64,000 nucleotides of DNA, from assembly GCF_014635825.1 (NCBI RefSeq), contig NZ_BMDO01000001.1, positions 1,054,001 through 1,118,000 of the forward strand, written 5' to 3'. Made by a program: the position numbers and the translations under genes. Below, one piece after another: positions 45,948 through 54,291 of the stretch; position 1 is the first letter of the stretch, and each line of letters begins with the position of its first letter. Below the pieces are notes generated by a model, which was given only the letters and a program-made list of their open reading frames with translations, was not told the origin of the DNA and did not search any database. Source of the DNA: Mucilaginibacter galii. Lineage in GTDB: Bacteria; Bacteroidota; Bacteroidia; Sphingobacteriales; Sphingobacteriaceae.

Positions 45948-46205
45948 ACAAAATGAAGCAAATTATAATTTTAAGTTTGAATATTTATCTTTTTGACAAA
46001 TAAATAATTGATTTAATAAAAAATTTACACAATTCGCATTGAAGCACACCACCAGCGGCTCTAAAAATGAATTACTGCAAAGCAGATGTATACGTACGTA
46101 ATTTTAATTAGTATGGCTTTTTTAAAAATATTTTTAGCGCTAAACGATCCAAAGAACATTTTGCGCCTTAATGAATTATTCCGGAGGCATTACATTCATT
46201 ATGCC

Positions 46206-46213
46206 TAATTTTG
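46206..46213 (+). promoter_or_regulatory. -7 element ahead of surE
   Basis: TAATTTTG matches TAnnTTTG and lies 5 bp before the ATG at 46219, implying a nearly leaderless mRNA if this start is right. No good TTTG was found 19 bp upstream. Confidence 0.35.
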
Positions 46214-46218
46214 CGCCT

Positions 46219-46986
46219 ATGGAAAAGCAGACCCCTACCATTTTAGTGGTTAATGATGATGGCATCACGGCACCGGGCATCAAAGTATTATTAGAAACCA
46301 TGCAACAGCTTGGCCGCGTAGTAGTGGTAGCGCCCGATAGTCCGCAATCGGGCATGGGCCATGCCATAACCATTGGTAAACCTTTAAGGCTGGATGCCGT
46401 GGATTTATACGAGGGTGTGGAAATGTATAAATGCTCGGGCACACCGGTTGATTGTGTAAAACTGGCCGTGAACCGTATTTTTAAAGGCAGCAAGCCCGAT
46501 CTGTGTGTATCGGGCATCAATCATGGATTAAACAATTCTATTAACGTACTTTACTCGGGCACCATGTCGGCCGCGGTAGAGGGCGCTATTGAAGGTATAC
46601 CGTCTATTGGCTTTTCTTTAGATGATTATACGCAGCAGGCTAACTTTGAGCCATGCGCCAAATATGTAAAGGCCATAGCTACCCAGGTATTGGAGCATGG
46701 GCTGCCCGCAAGCACGTTACTTAACGTAAACTTCCCTAAAACTGCCGATTTAAATGGTATAAAAATTTGCAGGCAGGCAAACGGTAAATGGGCCGAAGAG
46801 TTTGACGAACGCATGGACCCGCACCAACGCCCCTATTACTGGCTCACAGGCGAGTTTCAGTTAAACGATCAGGGCGAGGATACCGATGTATGGGCTCTTG
46901 AACATGATTATGTATCTGTTGTACCTGTACAGTTTGATATGACGGCACACCATGCTATATCTATATTGAATAGCTGGAAGTTTTGA
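46219..46986 (+). CDS. surE: 5'/3'-nucleotidase SurE
   Basis: Metal-dependent nucleoside-monophosphate phosphatase. The N-terminal LVVNDDGITAPGI holds the DD metal pair. VVVVAPDSPQSGMGHAIT, YKCSGTPVDCVKLAVN, VSGINHGLNNSINVLYSGTM and AAVEGA are diagnostic. Start candidates are ATG 46171, 46201 and 46219; 46219 gives the usual MEKQTPTILVVNDDG beginning (255 residues). A GGAGG at 46183 would suit the 46201 start. lpxB is found 1.7 kb downstream on the same strand, a neighbourhood common in Bacteroidota. Confidence 0.95.
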   Translation: MEKQTPTILVVNDDGITAPGIKVLLETMQQLGRVVVVAPDSPQSGMGHAITIGKPLRLDAVDLYEGVEMYKCSGTPVDCVKLAVNRIFKGSKPDLCVSGINHGLNNSINVLYSGTMSAAVEGAIEGIPSIGFSLDDYTQQANFEPCAKYVKAIATQVLEHGLPASTLLNVNFPKTADLNGIKICRQANGKWAEEFDERMDPHQRPYYWLTGEFQLNDQGEDTDVWALEHDYVSVVPVQFDMTAHHAISILNSWKF

Positions 46987-46991
46987 GGTAG

Positions 46992-47609
46992 CTATTCTGT
47001 ATCAGGGTCGGATAGCGGACCTTCATCCTTGATAAGGAAGTTATCAAACTCATGGTCGAGTTCGCGGCAGCTTTGTTTCAGCATTTTAATAATTGCTGCC
47101 GACGATTCGTTAACCTCGCCCTGCTCCAGCAATTCTACCAGGCCTACAATGTTGGCCAGCGGCCGCCTCACAATGTGCGATTGCTTGTAAGCAACATCGC
47201 GCAGCGTGGAGGTTAAAAACCGGATATGATCTTGCCGCGATTCAAAGTCGGTAATGTCATATCCTATGCCTACCACCCCTGCTATTTGACCTTCGGGTGT
47301 GCAATTAGCTTTAAAATCCCACTGGGTAATGGTATAACCGCCGGTGCCGTTCAGTTTACGAAGCGTTAATTGGTAACATTCATCCGGGTTTTTTCTACAC
47401 AGCATATTGGCCTTCATGCAGGCACCATGATCGCCGGGGTGTAATGCTGCCAGTGCTGAGCGCTTACCTTCACCTTTATAATAATAGGCGTATTTTTCGG
47501 TAAAGTAATCGTTGTGATAAGCGTAATTGCCATCATCGTCAACCAAAACCAAATAAAAGGTGCTAGAATTATGAAGTAACTTAACAATATGGTCAAAGGT
47601 AGTGGCCAT
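46992..47609 (-). CDS. PAS protein with histidine-kinase dimerisation segment, no ATPase domain
   Basis: 205 residues. A PAS domain (about 10-130; YLVLVDDDGNYAYHNDYF, GVVGIGYDITDFE) is followed by two helices resembling a HisKA/DHp hairpin: VAYKQSHIVRRPLANIVGLV (candidate phosphorylatable His in SHIVRRP) and SSAAIIKMLKQSCRELDHEF. The frame ends after that with no N, G1 or G2 box. It may be a truncated kinase, a phosphotransfer protein or a heterodimer partner. It is convergent with surE. Confidence 0.75.
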   Translation of the reverse strand: MATTFDHIVKLLHNSSTFYLVLVDDDGNYAYHNDYFTEKYAYYYKGEGKRSALAALHPGDHGACMKANMLCRKNPDECYQLTLRKLNGTGGYTITQWDFKANCTPEGQIAGVVGIGYDITDFESRQDHIRFLTSTLRDVAYKQSHIVRRPLANIVGLVELLEQGEVNESSAAIIKMLKQSCRELDHEFDNFLIKDEGPLSDPDTE

Positions 47610-47783
47610 GCAAAACAGGTATGGTAATAAAATTAAATGCTCTAACTATTAGTACTAAGTATCGGCAAGGGAAGGATGAAAAGAATAATTGTACGCGACT
47701 AATTGTTATACAAAAGTACAAAACAAAAAAGGCATTGTTTTACCAATACCTTTAATACTTTAACTTAACAGTATAAATACGCT

Positions 47784-48347
47784 CTACTGCACGCTGTTCA
47801 ACGTAAGGTCAATACCCTGCGGTGCGCCCTCAATTTTGCATATTAAAGGGAAGTCGGGGTTGTTTAACACCCATAACTTGGTTTTACCGTTAGCACTTAC
47901 GGCATAAAATGTATCAGCTTCTTTGCCATCCAGCAGGTAAGCAGCCGCCCCGTCGGTTACGGTAAACTTTTGGCCGTTCAGTTCAAAAGCCTTTGCGTTC
48001 ACTAAATTACCAAAGGTATCTTTAGATAAAAATCCAATGGTTTCACTATCCTTTAGCTGGGTTACCGGCTCGTAACCCGGCTCGCGAAGGGCCATTTTTG
48101 TACCGCTCTGTATAGCCTTGGCCGAAACTTCATATATACCTGTACCCAGGCCACTAATTACCCATTTTATACGCAAGGGCGCATTTATTTCGGTAATGGT
48201 CATTGTAACAGGCAGCGTTTGGCCCATAGCCCGCACGTTAGCCGTGTAGTTAAGCACCGTTCCGTTTTTTATTTGCGGAATAATTTTTTGTGCCCAGGCC
48301 GCAAGGCCCAGCATGGTACAAATAGCAAGTGTAAATATCTTTTTCAT
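47784..48347 (-). CDS. hypothetical secreted protein
   Basis: 187 residues with a signal peptide (MKKIFTLAICTMLGLAAWAQ). The mature part is beta-rich with no family I can name. The lone motifs NGTVLNYTANV and MTITEINAPLRIKWVISG suggest a lipocalin-like or DUF3108-like beta structure, but this is weak. Downstream, a hairpin (AAAGGCATTG / CAATACCTTT, about 47727-47754) is a probable terminator. Confidence 0.6.
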   Translation of the reverse strand: MKKIFTLAICTMLGLAAWAQKIIPQIKNGTVLNYTANVRAMGQTLPVTMTITEINAPLRIKWVISGLGTGIYEVSAKAIQSGTKMALREPGYEPVTQLKDSETIGFLSKDTFGNLVNAKAFELNGQKFTVTDGAAAYLLDGKEADTFYAVSANGKTKLWVLNNPDFPLICKIEGAPQGIDLTLNSVQ

Positions 48348-48425
48348 CTCAATGGCTTTTGCTGCGTTAATCAGTAGGTCAAAATAACATTAAAAACCTT
48401 TGAGTATTGTATTTTTGAAAAATAT

Positions 48426-48689
48426 ATGCTCAATAAAAATTCTATGCTTTCGGGCGTTATTTTAGGGTTGATAGTACCGGCATTGGCTTGGTTTACTTTC
48501 AATGTGCTCTATAAAGGTGTGGTGCTGCTTCACAAACCTGCCATACCCTACCTGGTGGCCTTGGGCATTAACCTGTTCATCATACGTGTTTGCTTCAAAA
48601 AAAACATGGACGATACCGGCAGGGGTGTAATGCTTACCACCTTTGTTTGTGTTATACTCATACTGGTATTTAAAATTAGGCTTGCATGA
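48426..48689 (+). CDS. small inner-membrane protein, unknown
   Basis: 87 residues with three hydrophobic stretches (MLSGVILGLIVPALAWFTF, AIPYLVALGINLFIIRVCF, VMLTTFVCVILILVFKI). It overlaps lpxB by 4 bp (ATGA), so it is translationally coupled to lipid A synthesis. Small proteins at this place are common ahead of lpxB in this phylum; the function is unknown. Confidence 0.75.
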   Translation: MLNKNSMLSGVILGLIVPALAWFTFNVLYKGVVLLHKPAIPYLVALGINLFIIRVCFKKNMDDTGRGVMLTTFVCVILILVFKIRLA

Positions 48690-49798
48690 AATATTACCTG
48701 GTAGCGGGCGAAGCCTCTGGCGATTTGCATGGAGCCAACCTGATGAAAGCCTTGAAAGAAAAGGACCCTGAAGCTGAGTTCCGCTTTTTTGGCGGCGACC
48801 TTATGTTGGCGCAGGGTGGCATGCTGGTAAAACACTATTCGAGCATGGCTTACATGGGTATTGTAGAGGTGGTGATGAACCTGCGCACCATTCTTCAAAA
48901 CATGAAAACCTGCAAGCAGGATATTGTTAGCTGGCAGCCCGATGTACTGATCCTGATAGATTTCCCTGGGTTTAATTTAAAGATTGCAGAGTTTGCCAAA
49001 AGCCAGGGACTAATGGTTTGCTATTATATATCGCCCAAGGTATGGGCCTGGAACCAGAAGCGGGTACATAAGATTAAAAGAGTTGTTGACCATCTATTTT
49101 GCATTTTGCCATTTGAGGTTGATTTCTTTAACCGCTTCGACATGAAGGTTGATTACGTAGGCAACCCTTTATTAGATGCCGTAGCCGCCTTTAAGCCTGA
49201 TCAGGGATTTTTATCGGCCAACAATTTATCCGACAAGCCCATTATTGCCTTATTGCCCGGAAGCCGAAAACAGGAAATTAGCCGTCTTTTGCCAGAAATG
49301 ACCGCCGTGGCCAAACGCTACCCACAATACCAGTTTGTGGTTGCAGGGGCGCCCTCTTTTAACGCTGCTTATTACGAACCTTACTTAAATGGCCAAACAT
49401 TACCTGTGGTATTTAACGCCACTTATGATTTGCTATACCATGCCCGGGCAGCCATAGTAGCATCGGGCACGGCCACTTTAGAAACCGCTTTATTCAACAT
49501 ACCACAGGTGGTGGTTTATAAGGCTAACCAACTCATGGTTACCGCCGGCCGACTGGTTTTAAAGATCAAATACATATCACTTGTTAATTTGATCATGGAT
49601 AAACGTGTGGTGCAGGAACTGATTCAAGAAGATTGCAACACACACAACATCAGCACCGAACTGGAGCAGTTAGCTAACGAAGGAAGTTACCGGGATGCCA
49701 TGCTTGCTCATTACGGGCAGTTGCACCAAATTATGGGTAAACCGGGTGCATCGGCCCAAACTGCAACCCTTATTTACCAATATGCTTTAAACAAATAA
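48686..49798 (+). CDS. lpxB: lipid-A-disaccharide synthase
   Basis: GT19 enzyme joining UDP-diacylglucosamine and lipid X to form the lipid A disaccharide at the inner membrane. 370 residues (E. coli 382). YYLVAGEASGDLHGANLM, IDFPGFNLKIAEFAK, YYISPKVWAWNQKRVHKIK, LLPGSRKQEISRLLP and ASGTATLETALFNIPQVVVY are characteristic. A short palindromic terminator begins inside the stop codon. Confidence 0.97.
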   Translation: MKYYLVAGEASGDLHGANLMKALKEKDPEAEFRFFGGDLMLAQGGMLVKHYSSMAYMGIVEVVMNLRTILQNMKTCKQDIVSWQPDVLILIDFPGFNLKIAEFAKSQGLMVCYYISPKVWAWNQKRVHKIKRVVDHLFCILPFEVDFFNRFDMKVDYVGNPLLDAVAAFKPDQGFLSANNLSDKPIIALLPGSRKQEISRLLPEMTAVAKRYPQYQFVVAGAPSFNAAYYEPYLNGQTLPVVFNATYDLLYHARAAIVASGTATLETALFNIPQVVVYKANQLMVTAGRLVLKIKYISLVNLIMDKRVVQELIQEDCNTHNISTELEQLANEGSYRDAMLAHYGQLHQIMGKPGASAQTATLIYQYALNK

Positions 49799-49818
49799 AG
49801 CCCCGCATGCGGAGCTTT
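49797..49818 (+). terminator. lpxB terminator hairpin
   Basis: AAAGCCCCGCATGCGGAGCT TT: a near-perfect palindrome with one internal mismatch (C/A), followed by AAGTTTTC. Confidence 0.7.
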
Positions 49819-49870
49819 AAGTTTTCATAGGTGATGTTGTAGAATTTATAGATAGATGTAGTAGATGCTT

Positions 49871-50026
49871 TTATGCAGCGGATACTGTGTTTAATTGTAA
49901 AACTGGTGCTGCTTCAGGCTGATTTTTCAATTTAAATACATTTAAATCGGCCAGTAAAATTTTCTTTAACTCGTTGTCAAACTGTTTAGCCAATTTGCTT
50001 GCGGCAGGTTGAGTATAGTTTTTCAT
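49871..50026 (-). CDS. 51-residue small protein, paralogue 1
   Basis: Begins MKNYTQPAASKLAKQFDNEL and ends LNTVSAA. It aligns with the next upstream gene (50063-50233): shared MKN-T-P---KL---FDNELK--LL-DL, and both end in SAA. Amphipathic, no signal peptide and no cysteine. The shared ends, spaced copies and same strand support real genes. Function unknown; it may be a regulatory or precursor peptide. Confidence 0.6.
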   Translation of the reverse strand: MKNYTQPAASKLAKQFDNELKKILLADLNVFKLKNQPEAAPVLQLNTVSAA

Positions 50027-50062
50027 AGGTAGATGTGTAGTGTAGGCGATGTGATTTTATAA

Positions 50063-50233
50063 TTAAGCTGCAGATAAGCCTTTACCTTTAGCGCTAATGC
50101 TTTGTTTAATGCTATCAATTAACTGGTTCTTTGCGCTTCTAACGTTTTTTAAATCTTCAAGCAACATAGCTTTTAATTCGTTATCAAAACGGTTAACTAA
50201 TTTAGTTATAGATGGTTTAGTTGAGTTCTTCAT
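50063..50233 (-). CDS. 56-residue small protein, paralogue 2
   Basis: Begins MKNSTKPSITKLVNRFDNEL and ends KGKGLSAA; the rest is a basic amphipathic helix (SAKNQLIDSIKQSISAK). It is 36 bp upstream of paralogue 1 on the same strand and 22 bp downstream of another small gene (50256-50444). The conserved N-terminal half and variable C-terminal half are notable. Confidence 0.6.
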   Translation of the reverse strand: MKNSTKPSITKLVNRFDNELKAMLLEDLKNVRSAKNQLIDSIKQSISAKGKGLSAA

Positions 50234-50255
50234 GGTTTGATAGGTTAAATATTAA

Positions 50256-50444
50256 TTATTCCGTCTTTTTTTCTTTGTCTATATGATCTTTTTCGGTCAG
50301 GTTGTCTTTACGACGTTTGGCCTCTTCGTACTGCCTTTGCACTTGTTCGTCATCACGGTCGTCCGAGGCATCTTTAGGGCTTGCCGGGTTTTCCCAGGCT
50401 TGTTCCTTCGTATTATCGGGGTTTCCATTTTCAACAGTTACCAT
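50256..50444 (-). CDS. 62-residue highly charged protein
   Basis: Very hydrophilic (DDRDDEQVQRQYEEAKRRKD, ending DHIDKEKKTE), probably disordered, with no domain recognised. It is close upstream of the two micropeptide genes on the same strand, so the three may form one transcript. Confidence 0.55.
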   Translation of the reverse strand: MVTVENGNPDNTKEQAWENPASPKDASDDRDDEQVQRQYEEAKRRKDNLTEKDHIDKEKKTE

Positions 50445-50637
50445 ATCAGTGAATTTGACAGGTGTTATTCTAACTTGGTGCCAAAGTGCCTGGCGTCAAC
50501 AATAATTATTTACAAATAATTGATAATTAACCACAAAAACTGCTTTAGCATTACAAAGAATGCTTTTTAAAAAATTTTGACGTGAAGATTGGCCATATAT
50601 CGTGTTGCAAAGAATAGTCAATAACTGTATACAAAGT

Positions 50638-51834
50638 TTAAGCTCTGCCCTTTTTTGCACGACCAATTAAATGTACAATCAGTACAATAGCAGACAGTGT
50701 GATCCCAATAACGCACACCCCCGCCCAATGGTAAGTGCCCCAAATTTTAGAAGCCAGGAAAGTACCCGCCGATCCTCCTACAAAATACGACACCATGTAA
50801 ACCGTGTTAATACGGTTGCGTGCGTTTGGATTAAGAGAAAATATAATGGCCTGGTTTGAAATGTGCGTAGCCTGCACGCCCATATCCATCAATATAACAC
50901 CTATAATTAAGCCTATCAAGCTATGGCTAAATACCATAAATATGATGAACGACAGCAGCAAGAGCACCAGCGTATAAGTAATTAACTGGTTAGGATTGGC
51001 CTTATCGCTCAATCGGCCTATAAGCGAGGCTGCCAAAGCGCCGAACGCCCCGATCAGCCCAAAAGCCCCTGCTACGGCACTCCCTTCGTTAAACGGTGGC
51101 TCGCGCAACAGAAAAACCAGCGTAGTCCAAAATGCACTGAAGCAGGCAAAACACAAGGCACCTCTGAAAGCCGCCAGCCGGAGCTTGGGTTCTTCCTTAA
51201 TAATAGAGATAAGCGATTTCATCAGGCTGCCGTAGCTCCCTTTGTAGTCGGGCTCCACCTCAGGTACTACCAAGGCAATAAGTACCCACATAATCAGCAT
51301 CAGCCCTGCTGCAATGTAAAACATGGCACGCCAGCCCAATTGCTCGCCCACAAACCCGCTAATTGTACGCGACACCAGGATTCCAATGAGCAAACCGCTC
51401 ATGATAAAGCCTATTTTTCGCCCCCGCTCCTCAGGTTTAGCCAAATGTGCGGCCATGGCCACCAGCACCTGCGGCACTACCGAAGTTATGCCCACCAGTA
51501 AACTGCTTACAGCCAATATCCAAACCTTTTGTGCGCTGGCTGCCAGCAATAAGGCAACCACTACAAAAGCCAGGTCTATTAACATTAGCCGCTTACGCTT
51601 AAACATATCGGCCAGGGGGATGATGAGCAGCAAACCTGTGGCGTAGCCTATTTGGGTAAACATGGCTATTTGCCCTGCTTCGCCATTGCTAATGCGAAAG
51701 GTAGTGGCAATATCGCCCAGCAGAGGTTGGTTATAGTAAATATTGGCCACAATAAAACCTGTGGCCAGGGTCATGGTCCAAAGTATAAGCGGCGTAAGTT
51801 GATGATGTTGAGGCGAGGCCGTGGTAGCAGACAT
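50638..51834 (-). CDS. MFS transporter, drug:H+ antiporter-like
   Basis: 398 residues with 12 predicted hydrophobic helices. IYYNQPLLGDIATTF and the loop ADMFKRKRLMLIDL carry the motif-A like pattern of the major facilitator superfamily, and a second ADKAN-type loop is mid-protein. The start is taken at ATG 51834 (MSATTAS); a longer frame to 51870 adds a hydrophobic tail without support. The substrate is unknown. Its divergent upstream region contains the predicted sRNA. Confidence 0.85.
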   Translation of the reverse strand: MSATTASPQHHQLTPLILWTMTLATGFIVANIYYNQPLLGDIATTFRISNGEAGQIAMFTQIGYATGLLLIIPLADMFKRKRLMLIDLAFVVVALLLAASAQKVWILAVSSLLVGITSVVPQVLVAMAAHLAKPEERGRKIGFIMSGLLIGILVSRTISGFVGEQLGWRAMFYIAAGLMLIMWVLIALVVPEVEPDYKGSYGSLMKSLISIIKEEPKLRLAAFRGALCFACFSAFWTTLVFLLREPPFNEGSAVAGAFGLIGAFGALAASLIGRLSDKANPNQLITYTLVLLLLSFIIFMVFSHSLIGLIIGVILMDMGVQATHISNQAIIFSLNPNARNRINTVYMVSYFVGGSAGTFLASKIWGTYHWAGVCVIGITLSAIVLIVHLIGRAKKGRA

Positions 51835-52046
51835 AAACAGTAAATAGATGTTTGCAAAAATGCTAAACATACCTTAGCATTTCTACCTGAACAATCATGC
51901 CAATGTTAAAATGATAAATTCCCTTAAAACGATGTTATAACATTGACTGAAATTTAACATTTGTTAACATTTAGAACACTTTCCTACCATCTTTGCAAGC
52001 TTAAAGGCAAGCCAGTAAATTTTTTATAATTTTTTTTCAAATTTAT

Positions 52047-52077
52047 TTTGCAGAATAAAAAGTAAGTGTTACTTTTA
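52047..52077 (+). promoter_or_regulatory. promoter for predicted small RNA
   Basis: TTTG at 52047-52050, 19-bp spacer, TACTTTTA at 52070-52077: the same spacing and nearly the same boxes as the tRNA-Ala promoter (52242-52272). Only the last base differs from TAnnTTTG. Confidence 0.6.
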
Positions 52078-52082
52078 CACCG

Positions 52083-52175
52083 TACTCGAAAGATACAGAA
52101 AATAGTCTTCTCATAATTTAGGTTTATAATTGGTTAGTACAGGCCCCTGCCCATCAGGGGCCTTGCTTATTTTAG
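52083..52175 (+). ncRNA. predicted orphan small RNA with intrinsic terminator
   Basis: About 90 nt between the promoter above and a strong terminator. AGGCCCCTG (52141-52149), 5-nt loop CCCAT, CAGGGGCCT (52155-52163), then TGCTTATTTT. Within it, GTACT near the 5' end can pair with AGTAC just before the terminator. No ATG frame is contained, and no upstream plus-strand gene needs this terminator. No known RNA family was recognised. Confidence 0.6.
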
Positions 52176-52241
52176 AGATTTTTGAAATCGCCATAAACGA
52201 ACTACCTCAACCAAATTATTTTTAAACATGTGAAATCAAAA

Positions 52242-52272
52242 TTTGGCAGTTTATAACTTTTTATTACTTTTG
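52242..52272 (+). promoter_or_regulatory. tRNA-Ala promoter
   Basis: TTTG at 52242-52245, 19-bp spacer, TACTTTTG at 52265-52272; the tRNA begins 10 bp later. This is a textbook Bacteroidota sigma-ABfr-type promoter. Confidence 0.8.
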
Positions 52273-52282
52273 CCATCCCAAC

Positions 52283-52356
<74 letters not shown>

Positions 52357-52363
52357 CACATAT

Positions 52364-52409
52364 TAAGCTCATATTGAGACATTTACAAATGTTCGATATG
52401 GGCTTTTTT
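52364..52409 (+). terminator. tRNA-Ala terminator
   Basis: AAGCTCATATTGAGACATTT pairs with AAATGTTCGATATGGGCTT using G-U wobbles, followed by a T run to 52409. Confidence 0.85.
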
Positions 52410-52839
52410 GTTGAAGTATAAACCATATAATAATCAGGTTGTGAGTTTGATCAAAACTTAGCCTTAAAACTCTTGTATTGTACTATCAATAAATACTAAA
52501 CCAAACAGAAATTCATGAACGGTAATTATGCTGTAGTACTTCATTAACTTAAAAGTTCAGAAAAACATAACACACATCAATTTTTAGACTTGAGGTGTAG
52601 CTATATTTAATAATTTGAAAGCTGTGCACCACTGTTACATCCACGCGCTCAGTCCTCACCAACTGAACAACTTTCTAAATGTATTTTTCAATATAAATAA
52701 GTACCCAAAACAATTTCTAATCACTACTTTTGAAAATTAGTAGAAAGGATAAACACCAATGCAAAAGTGCTTTATACATCAATTACTAAATGCATTTCAT
52801 TATGCATAACCAGCGCTCGCAATACTAAAGAAAAATTAA
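52410..52839. other. AT-rich intergenic gap, no gene seen
   Basis: Between the tRNA terminator and the MBOAT gene. AT-rich, with no credible frame, hairpin or clear repeat. I found no direct repeat of the tRNA 3' end here or before 55300 that would mark an integration site. Confidence 0.6.
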
Positions 52840-54288
52840 ATGCTCTTCAATTCATTAAATTTCGCAATTTTCCTACCCATCGTTTTTATACTTTACTGGT
52901 TTGTGGCTAAAGGACAGTTAAGGTTACAAAATATTTTGCTCCTTGTCTCAAGCTATTTCTTTTATGCCTGTTGGGATTGGCGGTTTATGTTTTTGCTAAT
53001 CTTTTCGACTGTTTTAGATTACTATACGGGTATTAAAATACATGAAAACTCCAAGTTAAGCAGAAAAAAGTTTTGGTTGTGGCTTAGTATAGGAATCAAT
53101 TTGGGCTTTCTTTGTGTATTCAAGTATTATAACTTTTTCACAGATTCATTTGCTAATGGGCTGTCTTTATTAGGATTTAATGTCCATTTGGGTTCTTTAC
53201 AAATTTTATTACCAGTTGGAATTTCATTTTATACTTTCCATGGTTTATCCTATGTTATTGATATCTACAAAAATAGAATAGAGCCCGAAAGAGATTTTGT
53301 TGAATATTCTGTATTTGTTAGTTTTTTCCCGTTACTTGTGGCTGGTCCAATTGAAAGAGCAACACACCTGTTACCCCAAATTAGTAAAAAAAGAGAGTTC
53401 AATTATTCTAATGCGGTTGACGGTTTAAGGCAAATTTTATGGGGACTATTTAAAAAAATTGTTATAGCAGATAATTGCGCCGAATATGCCAATACTATCT
53501 TCAACAATTCCGCAGGTTTATCAGGAAGTACACTTCTATTAGGTGCTATACTTTTCTCGTTTCAAATTTATTGTGATTTTTCTGGCTACTCTGATATTGC
53601 GCTGGGTACTGCAAGGCTGTTTGGTATTGAATTATTAAGAAACTTTGCTTTCCCATATTTTTCGAGAGACATTGCTGAATTTTGGAGGCGTTGGCACATT
53701 TCGTTATCCTCCTGGTTTAAAGATTATCTGTATTTTCCTTTAGGAGGTAGTAAAGGCGGAATGTTGATGACCATAAGAAATACGTTTATCATATTTATTG
53801 TAAGTGGTTTTTGGCATGGAGCCAATTGGACATTTGTTGCCTGGGGCTTTTTAAATGCACTTTACATAATGCCTTCAATAATTTTTGGAACAAATAGAAA
53901 GAATCTGGATATTGTTGCAAAGGGTAAATATTTACCAACATTAAAAGAGTTTTTTTCAATTTGTTTAACCTTTGGCTTAACAGTACTTGCCTGGATATTC
54001 TTTCGCGCATCCAGTATTGCTCACGCCTTCACATATATCTCCGGAATATTTTCTAAGTCCTTATTCAAAATCCCTCAATTTGCAGGAAGGTCGGAAGCAA
54101 TTCCAATTATGATCATGACTGTTATATTTATCATTATTGAATGGTTTGGAAGAGAACAACAGTATGCAATTGCAAAGTTAGGAGCTAAATGGAATAGGCC
54201 TTTAAGGTGGCTAATGTATTATTGCTTAATTCTAGCTATGTACTTCTTTGCCGGCTCAGAGCAGCAATTCATTTATTTCCAGTTTTAG
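52840..54288 (+). CDS. MBOAT family O-acyltransferase (AlgI/DltB-like)
   Basis: 482 residues with about ten TM helices. PVGISFYTFHGLSYVIDIY, LVAGPIERATHLLPQI, DFSGYSDIALGTARLFGI, FWRRWHISLSSWFKDYLYFP and SGFWHGANWTFVAWG are typical, with His326 in the WHGANW catalytic motif. It transfers acyl groups across the inner membrane onto a secreted glycan or teichoic-like polymer. It is paired with an SGNH-like protein 3 bp downstream, as in algI-algJ or dltB-dltD. The codon and base use are more AT-rich than neighbours. Confidence 0.93.
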   Translation: MLFNSLNFAIFLPIVFILYWFVAKGQLRLQNILLLVSSYFFYACWDWRFMFLLIFSTVLDYYTGIKIHENSKLSRKKFWLWLSIGINLGFLCVFKYYNFFTDSFANGLSLLGFNVHLGSLQILLPVGISFYTFHGLSYVIDIYKNRIEPERDFVEYSVFVSFFPLLVAGPIERATHLLPQISKKREFNYSNAVDGLRQILWGLFKKIVIADNCAEYANTIFNNSAGLSGSTLLLGAILFSFQIYCDFSGYSDIALGTARLFGIELLRNFAFPYFSRDIAEFWRRWHISLSSWFKDYLYFPLGGSKGGMLMTIRNTFIIFIVSGFWHGANWTFVAWGFLNALYIMPSIIFGTNRKNLDIVAKGKYLPTLKEFFSICLTFGLTVLAWIFFRASSIAHAFTYISGIFSKSLFKIPQFAGRSEAIPIMIMTVIFIIIEWFGREQQYAIAKLGAKWNRPLRWLMYYCLILAMYFFAGSEQQFIYFQF

Positions 54289-54291
54289 TTC

